Source: Photobacterium halotolerans DSM 18316 (GTDB lineage: Bacteria > Pseudomonadota > Gammaproteobacteria > Enterobacterales > Vibrionaceae). From it: 64,000 nucleotides of DNA. The DNA is taken from contig NZ_KE384320.1 of NCBI RefSeq assembly GCF_000425165.1, positions 530,994 to 594,993 on the forward strand, written 5' to 3'. The notes beneath the pieces were generated by a model that worked only from the letters and a program-made list of their open reading frames with translations, was not told the origin of the DNA and did no database searches. Each line of letters starts with the position of its first letter. Position 1 is the first letter of the stretch. This document shows, piece by piece, positions 33,001-40,177 of the stretch. The position numbers and the translations under genes are program-made.

Positions 33001-33458
33001 AACGCATTGCGTTACTGGAAAATGCCGTAGATGTGCTGTCCGGTTTCGCGACAGATGGCGACAAGCACAGCCTGCAGCGTTTACGCGACATGGGCGGCGA
33101 GTTCAGCCAGCTGGCAGACCGGCTGGATCACGCTCAGCCGGATAAAGCCGATCAGTTGAGGCAGATGCTGGTGGATGTGATGAAAGACTGCCTGCAGTTC
33201 TGGGAAGCCTCCACCGGAAAAACCAAGTTTGATCTGGCAGAAGAAAGTGGCCTGTGGCGCGTATACCTCGACAGGAGCACGCTGCAAACACGCACCCTGG
33301 ATAAATATTTACAGCTGGAAACCCTGCCGAAAACACCGCGCTGGCGCACCGTTCTCAACACGCTGGATTTTGTGCTGGAACGCTGTACCAAAGCAAGCCC
33401 GGACAGGGAGGCAATCCTTGAACTGCGCAACCGCCTTCAGCGTATGATCAGCCAGTGA
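30021..33458 (+). CDS. chiS: Chitin catabolic hybrid sensor kinase ChiS
   Basis: Orphan hybrid kinase and one-component DNA-binding regulator that controls chitin use in Vibrionaceae; the periplasmic chitin-oligosaccharide binding protein holds it inactive. 1145 residues (V. cholerae about 1129). Membrane helix at about 12-32, a Cache-like periplasmic sensor to about 370, second helix (LLAILAAVILVTITAHWLSN), HAMP, coiled coil, HisKA with His483 (TTSHELRTPLHG), HATPase (DTGQGIP, GAGLGLSISR), receiver with Asp787 (LLDVMMPGMSG), PAS (ESTSEAILCTREDGR) and an approximately 190-residue C-terminal region matching the cryptic ChiS DNA-binding domain. The start MQNTTRFKRLQ is preferred over an upstream TTG, though its ribosome site is poor. 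The chb operon follows 826 bases downstream. Confidence 0.93.
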   Translation: MQNTTRFKRLQHTLMLAFLLLSLIPLTLSSLFFLHSHTRDLAEQSTSHLASLRDNKRQQLSAFFTAKESEIQSFVRSELANASGGRFYGIVGAFRQLGDINRLSKGSSNGEYFSHTLISRPPSSEVDNTSPDFIVQERYRLIYKRYHWAYEEYLKRSDFSDLLLVDLDGNVVYTSRSPDLFAARLGAGSAQYPALSQTYSNIKTLTAQFRERQSRNSHRDLGEREPEQMPIAFTDFAADGDNREATAWFAAPIIQHGYLHSYAFFKLSNRTIADVMSSSSEANQYVQTLLIGQDHNLRLPNDGDLPAELASAGIDHALAGKAGVGSLLNFNNIPVLSAYAPIDVLGNKWALVVELPEQEAFSRIHQLEEFFLLAILAAVILVTITAHWLSNYITAPLLRLTWAAEQVSAGDLDQKITSTDRRDEIGRLAISFARMQRSIREKITLIREQNTELEHNLAVIQQQNDELQAADKLKDEFLATTSHELRTPLHGMVGIAEAMLAGANGPIQPDQQRQLDMIISSGQRLTRLVDDLLDYHKMRYGDLDIQPHAVDLAAANRLVLELSAHLLDGKPVRIINQIQPDLPLVIADEQRLEQILYNLVGNAIKYTSEGKIILSATVLESQVRIQVVDTGQGIPAEQLEHIFEPLVQANTGSANYRQGAGLGLSISRQLIELMGGSLYVSSQPMIGTTFSFTLPLATKEDINRSQFCTPQHGHFQAPRQDINPVNIDDLPDNPDGELLLVVDDEPVNLQVVTSFLRIAGYRVITAENGQQALRLMEEHQPSLVLLDVMMPGMSGYEVCQQLRTRYSLTELPVIMLSALGQVRDRVKGFEFGANDYLSKPFNKDELTARIRAHLQAAQTERQRTENQWLQQEIRHREQVQLALLDTQTRLLGLLESTSEAILCTREDGRIRYANNAAGQLFQRAPEQLERLSIQDLLLTQLPEDIEQNRHYSGELSYRIQDGKQTLATDLIQLPAESGLSQMFIFDSQGPSSVQRIALLENAVDVLSGFATDGDKHSLQRLRDMGGEFSQLADRLDHAQPDKADQLRQMLVDVMKDCLQFWEASTGKTKFDLAEESGLWRVYLDRSTLQTRTLDKYLQLETLPKTPRWRTVLNTLDFVLERCTKASPDREAILELRNRLQRMISQ

Positions 33459-33849
33459 GTTGATATCCGCTTTGTCCCGAGCAATGAGCCGCTAGCCCCA
33501 CAGGGTCCCGCTGGTGGGTGAATGACAGCCATCTGCGGGCTCAAATAACCGTGTCTGACTGGAGCCGGGTTTGTGTCACTCTGCGGCACGCAGGCATGGA
33601 AAGACATTTCCTGTCGCCATCAGTACGCCACGCCACTAGCCGTTCACCCACTCATAACGGAATGCGCGTTTTTTCAGAGCGCGCTCCTGCCACTGTCCTG
33701 ACCCCGGAATCCCCCCGCCAGTTAATTCTCGTAACGAAAAATAAGCTTGGTTTCCCCCCAACATAACGTGCAAACAGCCACCAGGTGATGATGGAAAAAT
33801 CACCGGAACCCCGTCATAACAGGGGCACCTAATGATAAATTTCATGATA

Positions 33850-33865
33850 TGAGATGCCAATCACA
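33850..33865. promoter_or_regulatory. CRP-like site upstream of chb operon
   Basis: TGAGA-N6-TCACA, one mismatch from the TGTGA-N6-TCACA consensus. It is far (about 270 bases) from the candidate -10, so a direct class II role is unlikely; it could assist ChiS. CRP is known to be required at the V. cholerae chb promoter. Confidence 0.45.
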
Positions 33866-33980
33866 ACAAAATCTTCACAAAAAATTTCCGTTTGAAAATA
33901 AGGGCTTTTACGTTCAAAGCCAGTGATATTCATTCAGGAGATAAAATATAAACCATTAATAAAAATGAAATATTAGGATA

Positions 33981-33992
33981 GTAAGCACTTAC
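33981..33992. promoter_or_regulatory. SlmA-like palindrome upstream of chb operon
   Basis: GTAAGCACTTAC agrees with the E. coli SlmA consensus GTGAGYRCTCAC at 10 of 12 positions, the two differences being symmetric. SlmA, the nucleoid-occlusion factor, is reported to co-activate the V. cholerae chb promoter with ChiS. Assignment is inferred from consensus and context. Confidence 0.45.
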
Positions 33993-34065
33993 ATGAGGAT
34001 AGTTATCAATTCGTTTTCAGGGTGAGACGGCTAGCCTTTTTCGGTAGAATCGCGGGTGATTTTTA

Positions 34066-34105
34066 CGTTTTTGACAGCAAGCCAGGCGTTTTTGACGTTT
34101 TTAAC
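34066..34105 (+). repeat. Three short direct repeats, candidate ChiS sites
   Basis: CGTTTTTGAC at 34066-34075 and 34087-34096, and CGTTTTTAAC at 34096-34105. Starts are 21 and 9 bases apart, close to whole helical turns. The last copy is also a dyad ACGTT-TTT-AACGT. Their position just before the candidate -10 and the V. cholerae precedent of two ChiS sites at this promoter suggest ChiS binding. Confidence 0.45.
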
Positions 34106-34284
34106 GTGCAATGTAATTGACGATTCACGCCTGAAGTCGTTTCCTTAGGGCACTGAGTGTCCACAGGCCATCTGAACCAGGTCGCTTTACTCAACCGGTC
34201 CAGAGTGGATTACCAGCCCCACCACAGATGGAGGGGAACCTAAGTGAAATGTAAACCCTACAAAGCAAAGAGTAAGGAACAGCT

Positions 34285-35958
34285 ATGCTTGCCAACATAA
34301 AGAAAACAAAGGTAACACTTGCCATCCTGACTGCGGCTGCCGCAGCCATGGCTTCTCCTGCGATGAGTGCTGAGCGCAGTGAGCTGACCATCGTGCCCGA
34401 TTTTTATCCGACTCTGGTACGTAACTTCAATCCATATCTGCAAACCAACCTGCGTACCACCACTGATTTCGTCTATGAACAACTGGTGATTTTCAACCAG
34501 ATGCACAGTAACGAGCCGGTGATGCGTCTGGCGAAAGATTTCTATATGTCTGACGACCTGCTGCAAGTCACTTTTGTGATTCGTGACGGCGTGAAATGGT
34601 CTGACGGAACTCCCTTTACAGCCAACGATGTCGCATTCACCTATGAGCTGCTGAAAGAGCACCCGGCGCTCGACCAGCGCGGTATCATCAAGTGGGTAAA
34701 AGCAGTAAATGTTGACGGCAACAAGATCACTTTCGATCTGACTGAAGCCAACTCCAACGTGCCTTATGAAATGTCTTTCGTTTCTATCGTACCTGAGCAC
34801 ATCTGGAGCAAGGTAAAAGAGCCAGAAACCTTTGCCAACGAGAACCCGGTCGGCACAGGTCCGTTTACTGAAATCGACACGTTCACTCCTCAGCTGTACA
34901 TCCAGTGCCGCAACCCGCACTACTGGGATAACGATAATCTGGACATTGATTGTCTCCGCATGCCTCAGATCGCCAACAATGACCAACTGCTGAGCAAAGT
35001 CATTGCCTCTGAGCTGGACTGGACCTCTTCGTTCATTCCGGACATCGACAGCACATACGCGGCCTCTAACCCGAACCACAAATACTGGTATCCGGCGTCT
35101 GGTACCCAAGCCTTCATGCTGAACTTCAAGTCACCGAAAGCCGGTAACAATGAAGCTATCAACAATGTAGACTTCCGCCGCGCGTTCTCAATGGCCATTG
35201 ACCGTCAGACCATTATCGATATTGCCTTCTATGGCAGCGGCACTCCAAACCACTATGCGTCTGGTCTGGGTGACGGTTTCAAAGCCTGGTCTGACAATGC
35301 GGTCTACAACAAGTACAAAGATTTCAACACCTACAACCTTGAGAACTCAAAAGCCCTGCTGAAAAAAGCCGGCTTTAAAGACATCGATGGCGATGGTTTC
35401 GTTGAAACGCCAAGCGGTAAGAAGATTGAGCTGGATGTGCAATCTCCGAACGGCTGGACCGACTTCAACAACACAGTGCAACTGGCGGTTGAACAGCTGC
35501 AGGAAGCCGGTATCAAGGCCAACGCACGTACCCCTGACTTCGCTGTGTATAACGAAGGCATGATCAAAGGGACTTACGATGTAGCCTACACCAACTACTT
35601 CCACGGTGCGGATCCGCATCTGTACTGGAACAGTGGTTATAACTCCCGCCTGCAGGGCGAAGGAAACCCGCGTTTTGCCATGCACTTCTTCAAGAATGCC
35701 GAGCTAGACAAGCTGCTGGACGGTTTCTACAAGACGGCTGACAAAAACAAGCAGAAAGAAATGGCACATCAGATTCAGGCTATCATTGCCGAGAATCAGG
35801 TGACCATTCCTGTGATGTCCAGTGCTGATATGTTCCAGTACAACACAAGCCGCTTCACTGGCTGGTGGAACGAGAAGCACCCGAACGGTCGTCCGATGGT
35901 TTGGGCTGGTGTGCCAGAGCGTTTGCTTCAAGTGATTGACCTGAAACCAAAATCATAA
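34285..35958 (+). CDS. cbp: Chitin-oligosaccharide periplasmic binding protein (CBP)
   Basis: Family 5 (peptide/nickel-type) solute-binding protein, 557 residues, with a signal peptide MLANIKKTKVTLAILTAAAA cleaved near ASPAMSA. It delivers chitin oligosaccharides to the ABC transporter encoded next and, in V. cholerae, represses the periplasmic domain of ChiS when unloaded. Family features: FNPYLQTNLRTTTDFVYEQL, the extracellular-loop motif FVIRDGVKWSDGTPFTANDV, and GTGPFTEID. First gene of the operon, behind a long regulatory region. Confidence 0.93.
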   Translation: MLANIKKTKVTLAILTAAAAAMASPAMSAERSELTIVPDFYPTLVRNFNPYLQTNLRTTTDFVYEQLVIFNQMHSNEPVMRLAKDFYMSDDLLQVTFVIRDGVKWSDGTPFTANDVAFTYELLKEHPALDQRGIIKWVKAVNVDGNKITFDLTEANSNVPYEMSFVSIVPEHIWSKVKEPETFANENPVGTGPFTEIDTFTPQLYIQCRNPHYWDNDNLDIDCLRMPQIANNDQLLSKVIASELDWTSSFIPDIDSTYAASNPNHKYWYPASGTQAFMLNFKSPKAGNNEAINNVDFRRAFSMAIDRQTIIDIAFYGSGTPNHYASGLGDGFKAWSDNAVYNKYKDFNTYNLENSKALLKKAGFKDIDGDGFVETPSGKKIELDVQSPNGWTDFNNTVQLAVEQLQEAGIKANARTPDFAVYNEGMIKGTYDVAYTNYFHGADPHLYWNSGYNSRLQGEGNPRFAMHFFKNAELDKLLDGFYKTADKNKQKEMAHQIQAIIAENQVTIPVMSSADMFQYNTSRFTGWWNEKHPNGRPMVWAGVPERLLQVIDLKPKS

Positions 35959-36098
35959 TTATTGCTTAATTTGCGGTGCGTGTTCTGCGCACCGCCTCTT
36001 CCCCCACACTGTGTAAAGTATGGCGCCTGGCGTCAGGGGGTTTTTCGTCCAGAGTTCAGCCCAGCGTCGTAAGTCACTGGTTGGGAAAGGTGTGAGTT

Positions 36099-37088
36099 AT
36101 GGGATTTTTTCTACGTCGTTTATCGTTCTACCTGGTTGCCTTGCTGTTTGCAGCCACGTTGAACTTCGCAATTCCCCGGGCGATGCCCGGCGATCCGGTG
36201 ACCATGATGTTCGCCAATGCTTCCGTTCAGGTGACTGCCGAGCGTATCGAAGCGATGAAAAAACTGCTTGGCTTTGATGAAGCTCAGGTCTGGTACCAAC
36301 AATATTTCACCTATATCAAAAGTATCCTCAACTGGGATCTGGGTATCTCAATCAAATTTTATCCGCAGACCGTAACCGAAATACTGGGCGGAGCGGTTGG
36401 CTGGTCAATGTTCCTGGCCGGTTCCGCTGTCATCATGGCCTTCTGCATCGGTTCTGTGCTGGGTATTTTCGCCGCCTGGAAACGCGGCAGTAAATATGAC
36501 GCCTTTGTGTCTCCCGGGATGCTGGTGATCCAGGCCGTTCCGCCTGTGGTTATCGCCATGCTGGTGCTCTTTACCTTCGGCATGGGCCTGAAATGGTTCC
36601 CGACCAGCTATGCCTATACGCCGGGTACTTTGCCTGACTGGACCAGCTGGGCTTTCTATAAAGACGTGCTGTACCACGCGGTACTGCCGCTGCTGTGTGC
36701 CACAGCCATTCAAATCGGCGGCTTTTTGATCAGCATGCGGAATAACATGATCAACCTGCTCAACGAAGACTATATCACCATGGCCAAAGGCAAAGGGCTG
36801 AATGAAAACCGCGTGGTGTTCAACTATGCCGCCCGTAATGCCATGCTGCCGAGCGTGACAGCACTGTCAATGGCGCTGGGAATGGCAATTGGCGGACAGC
36901 TGATTGTCGAAATCATCTTTAACTATCCGGGCCTGGGCACTGTGATGCTCAATGCCATTCACGCCCGTGACTATCAGGTTCTGCAAGGCCAGCTGCTGAT
37001 CATGACGCTGTTTATGCTGTTCTTTAACTTCCTGGCCGATCTGCTGATTGTGGCACTGGATCCTCGCCTGCGTAAGGGAGGCAAATAA
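36099..37088 (+). CDS. Chitin-oligosaccharide ABC transporter permease 1 (DppB-type)
   Basis: 329-residue inner-membrane permease. First helix RRLSFYLVALLFAATLNFAI with the DppB/OppB hallmark NFAIPRAMPGDPV, then five more helices. The EAA loop that contacts the ATPases reads MAKGKGLNENRVVFNYAARN near residue 227. It starts 140 bases after cbp; a ribosome site AAAGGTGTGAG is present. The neighbour 2 bases downstream is the second permease. Confidence 0.93.
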   Translation: MGFFLRRLSFYLVALLFAATLNFAIPRAMPGDPVTMMFANASVQVTAERIEAMKKLLGFDEAQVWYQQYFTYIKSILNWDLGISIKFYPQTVTEILGGAVGWSMFLAGSAVIMAFCIGSVLGIFAAWKRGSKYDAFVSPGMLVIQAVPPVVIAMLVLFTFGMGLKWFPTSYAYTPGTLPDWTSWAFYKDVLYHAVLPLLCATAIQIGGFLISMRNNMINLLNEDYITMAKGKGLNENRVVFNYAARNAMLPSVTALSMALGMAIGGQLIVEIIFNYPGLGTVMLNAIHARDYQVLQGQLLIMTLFMLFFNFLADLLIVALDPRLRKGGK

Positions 37089-37090
37089 TC

Positions 37091-38119
37091 ATGAAAGCTT
37101 TAATCAAACTCCTGTCCAACAACAATAAAGCTCTGGCTGGCTTAATCATTATCAGCCTGTTTGTCCTGGCTGCTGTGTTTGCACCTTTGATCACTAAGCA
37201 TGAGCCTGACCGCCGTACCGGCAATCCGCACGAGTACCCGGCCTTTATCGTCAAGGCGGCGCAGAGCAACCCGGACAGCTGGGTGGCGCAGAATCTGGCC
37301 GATAATAACCGCACCCTGCGGTTATCAAAAAAAGCAGACCATGTACTGGGCACCTCACGTATGGGCCGTGATATCTGGTCTCAGCTGGTTTACGGCGCCC
37401 GTACGTCTCTGGCGGTCGGTTTCGGTGCCGGTCTGATGGTCTGTTTCCTGGCAACGGTGATCGGAGTGTCTGCCGGTTACTTTGGCGGCCGGATTGACGA
37501 CACCCTGACTGCGGCGATGAATATCATGCTGGTGATGCCTCAGCTGCCCATTTTGTTCGTCATCGCCGCCTTTATTGGCCAGGCCGGACCGCTGACGATT
37601 GCTGTGGTCATCGCCCTGACCTCCTGGGCATGGGGCGCACGTGTGGTGCGGGCGCAAACCCTGTCGCTGCGTGAGAAAGAGTTTGTCAAAGCCGCTGAAG
37701 TACTGGGGGAATCCTCCTGGCGCATCATCTTTGTCGAAATTCTGCCTAACCTGATTTCAATTATCGGCGCCAGCTTCATCGGCTCTGTGATGCTCGCCAT
37801 CATGACCGAAGCCACCCTGTCATTCCTCGGTCTGGGCGATCCGAACTCTATCAGCTGGGGCGTGATGCTGTACAACGTGCAGACCTCTTCCTCCATGCTG
37901 GTTGGCGCCTGGTGGGAGCTGCTGGCACCCTGCGTGGCCCTGACACTGATTGCCATCGGACTGGCGATGCTGAACTTCGCCGTGGATGAAATTGCCAACC
38001 CGCAGCTGCGTTCGCACAAAGGTTTGCGCCGCTGGCAGAACATGGCCAAGAAAAACCAACAGGCACAACGTGCCACCGCGACGACCGTTAAGCCTGCACT
38101 GCAAGGAGGAGAGAAGTAA
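37091..38119 (+). CDS. Chitin-oligosaccharide ABC transporter permease 2 (DppC-type)
   Basis: 342-residue inner-membrane permease. N-terminal helix LAGLIIISLFVLAAVFAPLI, the DppC-type LGTSRMGRDIWSQLVYGART and an EAA loop VKAAEVLGESSWRIIFVEIL near residue 200. It starts right after the first permease, and its stop overlaps the next start (TAATG). The C-terminal tail is unusually polar and basic (KKNQQAQRATATTVK). Confidence 0.93.
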   Translation: MKALIKLLSNNNKALAGLIIISLFVLAAVFAPLITKHEPDRRTGNPHEYPAFIVKAAQSNPDSWVAQNLADNNRTLRLSKKADHVLGTSRMGRDIWSQLVYGARTSLAVGFGAGLMVCFLATVIGVSAGYFGGRIDDTLTAAMNIMLVMPQLPILFVIAAFIGQAGPLTIAVVIALTSWAWGARVVRAQTLSLREKEFVKAAEVLGESSWRIIFVEILPNLISIIGASFIGSVMLAIMTEATLSFLGLGDPNSISWGVMLYNVQTSSSMLVGAWWELLAPCVALTLIAIGLAMLNFAVDEIANPQLRSHKGLRRWQNMAKKNQQAQRATATTVKPALQGGEK

Positions 38120-39087
38120 TGACGACTCCACAAATTTCCGTTCGCAACCTGTGCGTCGACTATATTACCGACGCCGGTGATGTCCGCGCCGTCAACGATG
38201 TCAGCTTTGACATTGGTAAAGGTGAAGTCTTCGGACTGGCAGGTGAGTCTGGCTGTGGTAAATCCACCGTTGCCTTTTCCCTGATGCGTCTGCACAAGCC
38301 GCCTGCGTTTATTACTGCCGGTGAAGTGCTGTTCGACGGTCACGGTGACATACTGACCTTCAGTGACCAGAAGCTGAACAGCTTTCGCTGGAGTGAGATT
38401 TCTATGGTCTTCCAGAGTGCGATGAACGCCCTCAACCCGGTACTGACCATGGAAGAGCAGTTCTGCGATGTGATTATGCGCCACACCAACATGACCCGGG
38501 AGCAGGCCGTGCGCCGCGCTCAGGGATTGCTGGAGATCGTTGATATCCACCCGGACCGACTGAGTGATTACCCGCACCAGTTTTCCGGCGGTATGCGCCA
38601 GCGCCTGGTGATCGCCATTGCCCTGGCACTGAACCCCAAGCTGATCATCATGGACGAACCGACGACGGCCCTGGATGTGGTGGTACAGCGCGAGATCCTG
38701 CAAAAGATCTATGCCCTGAAAGAAGAATTCGGTTTCGCGATTTTGTTCATCACCCATGACCTGTCTCTGATGGTCGAGTTCTCCGATCGCATCGGCATCA
38801 TGTATTCCGGTGAACTGGTCGAAGTTGCACCGTCAAAGCAGATTCTGGAAACCCCGTTCCACCCTTACACCCAGGGTTTGGGCAGCTCGTTTCCGCCGCT
38901 GACCGGGCCGAAAACCCGTCTGACCGGCATTCCGGGTAATCCGCTCAACCTGCTGGAAGTGCCTCAGGGCTGCCGTTTCCAGGCGCGCTGCAGCCAGGCG
39001 CACGACGCCTGCTTCTCGCAAAGCACACAGCTTCGCCAACTGGAACCCGGCCGTTTTAGCAACTGCCACCTGTACAACAAGTTATAA
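38119..39087 (+). CDS. Chitin-oligosaccharide ABC transporter ATPase 1 (DppD-type)
   Basis: 322-residue ATP-binding subunit. Walker A GESGCGKST near residue 45, Q-loop SMVFQSAMNALNPV, signature FSGGMRQR near 155, Walker B LIIMDEPT and H-loop FITHD. The C-terminal oligopeptide-transporter extension has the cysteine pattern CRFQARCSQAHDAC, typical of Dpp/Opp ATPases. Coupled to the upstream permease by TAATG. Confidence 0.94.
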   Translation: MTTPQISVRNLCVDYITDAGDVRAVNDVSFDIGKGEVFGLAGESGCGKSTVAFSLMRLHKPPAFITAGEVLFDGHGDILTFSDQKLNSFRWSEISMVFQSAMNALNPVLTMEEQFCDVIMRHTNMTREQAVRRAQGLLEIVDIHPDRLSDYPHQFSGGMRQRLVIAIALALNPKLIIMDEPTTALDVVVQREILQKIYALKEEFGFAILFITHDLSLMVEFSDRIGIMYSGELVEVAPSKQILETPFHPYTQGLGSSFPPLTGPKTRLTGIPGNPLNLLEVPQGCRFQARCSQAHDACFSQSTQLRQLEPGRFSNCHLYNKL

Positions 39088-39107
39088 CAAGAAGGATCGG
39101 AGGCAAA

Positions 39108-40103
39108 ATGAGCAATCCAGTCGGAACACCCATTATCGAAGGGAAGAACCTGGTCAAAGACTTTTCGGTCAACAGTAACTCGCTGAAAAAATCCAAGATG
39201 CGGGCACTGAATCAGGTGTCGTTCAAAATGTACAAAAGTCGCGGCCTGGCGGTGGTGGGAGAATCCGGTTCCGGTAAATCCACCACAGCGAAAATGATCG
39301 CCAAAATGTACGAGCCCACTTCGGGGGCTATCGAATATTTCGGCCGTGATATTCAGGACATCACCAAGAAAAGCGAGCTGATGCAGTACCGTCAGGGGGT
39401 ACAAATGGTCTGGCAGGATCCGTTCGGATCGCTCAACCCGACCCATACCATCTTCCACCACCTGGCCCGTCCCCTGCTGATCCACAACAAAGTCAGCCGG
39501 GGCAATAAAAAAGAGCTGGAAGAAAGAGTCTATGAGCTGCTGGAGCAAGTCGGGCTGATCCCGCCCAAAGCCACAGCCGAAAAGTACCCGCACCAGTTAT
39601 CCGGCGGACAGCGTCAGCGCGTCAACCTGGCCCGCAATATCGCGGTCGGTGCCGAAGTGGTGCTGGCCGATGAACCGACCTCCATGCTGGATGTCTCTAT
39701 CCGGGCCGGTGTCCTGAACCTGATGGAAGAAATGAAGTTTGAGCGCGAGATGGCGCTGCTTTATATCACCCACGATATCGCCACTGCGCGTTATATCGCC
39801 GAAGATCTGGCCGTGATGTACGTCGGCCACATGGTGGAATGGGGAGATACCGAAGAGATCATCCATCACCCGCAGCACCCTTATACTCAGTTATTGGTCT
39901 CAGCGGTGCCGGATCCGAGCAAATCGATCCATGAGCCGTTAGCGGGTAACAAAGGGGATATTCCGCTGTGGACACCAGACAGTGTCGGCTGTCCGTTTGC
40001 AGGGCGTTGTGTCCACGCGACCGAGCAGTGCCGTCAGCGCCTGCCGGAAGTTACGCAGCTGGCAGAAAACCATTTTGTCCGCTGCTACCTGTTCGATAAC
40101 TGA
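39108..40103 (+). CDS. Chitin-oligosaccharide ABC transporter ATPase 2 (DppF-type)
   Basis: 331-residue ATP-binding subunit. Walker A GESGSGKST near residue 53, Q-loop MVWQDPFGSLNP, signature LSGGQRQR near 165, Walker B VVLADEPT, H-loop YITHD, and the C-terminal cysteines CPFAGRCVHATEQC. Ribosome site GGAGG is 6 bases before the ATG. It pairs with the DppD-type ATPase as a heterodimer. Confidence 0.94.
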   Translation: MSNPVGTPIIEGKNLVKDFSVNSNSLKKSKMRALNQVSFKMYKSRGLAVVGESGSGKSTTAKMIAKMYEPTSGAIEYFGRDIQDITKKSELMQYRQGVQMVWQDPFGSLNPTHTIFHHLARPLLIHNKVSRGNKKELEERVYELLEQVGLIPPKATAEKYPHQLSGGQRQRVNLARNIAVGAEVVLADEPTSMLDVSIRAGVLNLMEEMKFEREMALLYITHDIATARYIAEDLAVMYVGHMVEWGDTEEIIHHPQHPYTQLLVSAVPDPSKSIHEPLAGNKGDIPLWTPDSVGCPFAGRCVHATEQCRQRLPEVTQLAENHFVRCYLFDN

Positions 40104-40177
40104 TTACAACTTTGAGAACAAATTGCAGCGAACATCGCTGAAAAACCGAAAATCAACAAAAAAAAGAAAGGAAAGCT

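Larger units (their letters stand above)
33459..34284 (+). promoter_or_regulatory. Long regulatory region upstream of the chb operon, no gene
   Basis: 826 bases without a credible gene; short open frames on both strands lack ribosome sites. In order it holds a GC-rich first half with a GCGCG/CGCGC dyad near 33665, a CRP-like site, a SlmA-like palindrome, three CGTTTTTGAC-type repeats and a long leader ending in AAGGAACAGCT-ATG. A candidate activated promoter has -10 TGTAAT at 34112-34117 with a poor -35 inside the repeats. A near-perfect 15-base palindrome centred on CACTGAGTG (34148-34162) lies in the leader. Confidence 0.6.

Noticed and set aside
33636-33860. 74-codon minus-strand frame in the chb control region
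   Set aside because: No ribosome site, low-quality composition; overlaps probable regulatory DNA.
37540-38757. 405-codon minus-strand open frame
   Set aside because: It runs antisense across the well-supported DppC-type permease and DppD-type ATPase genes, with no ribosome site or family resemblance. It is a by-product of codon bias.
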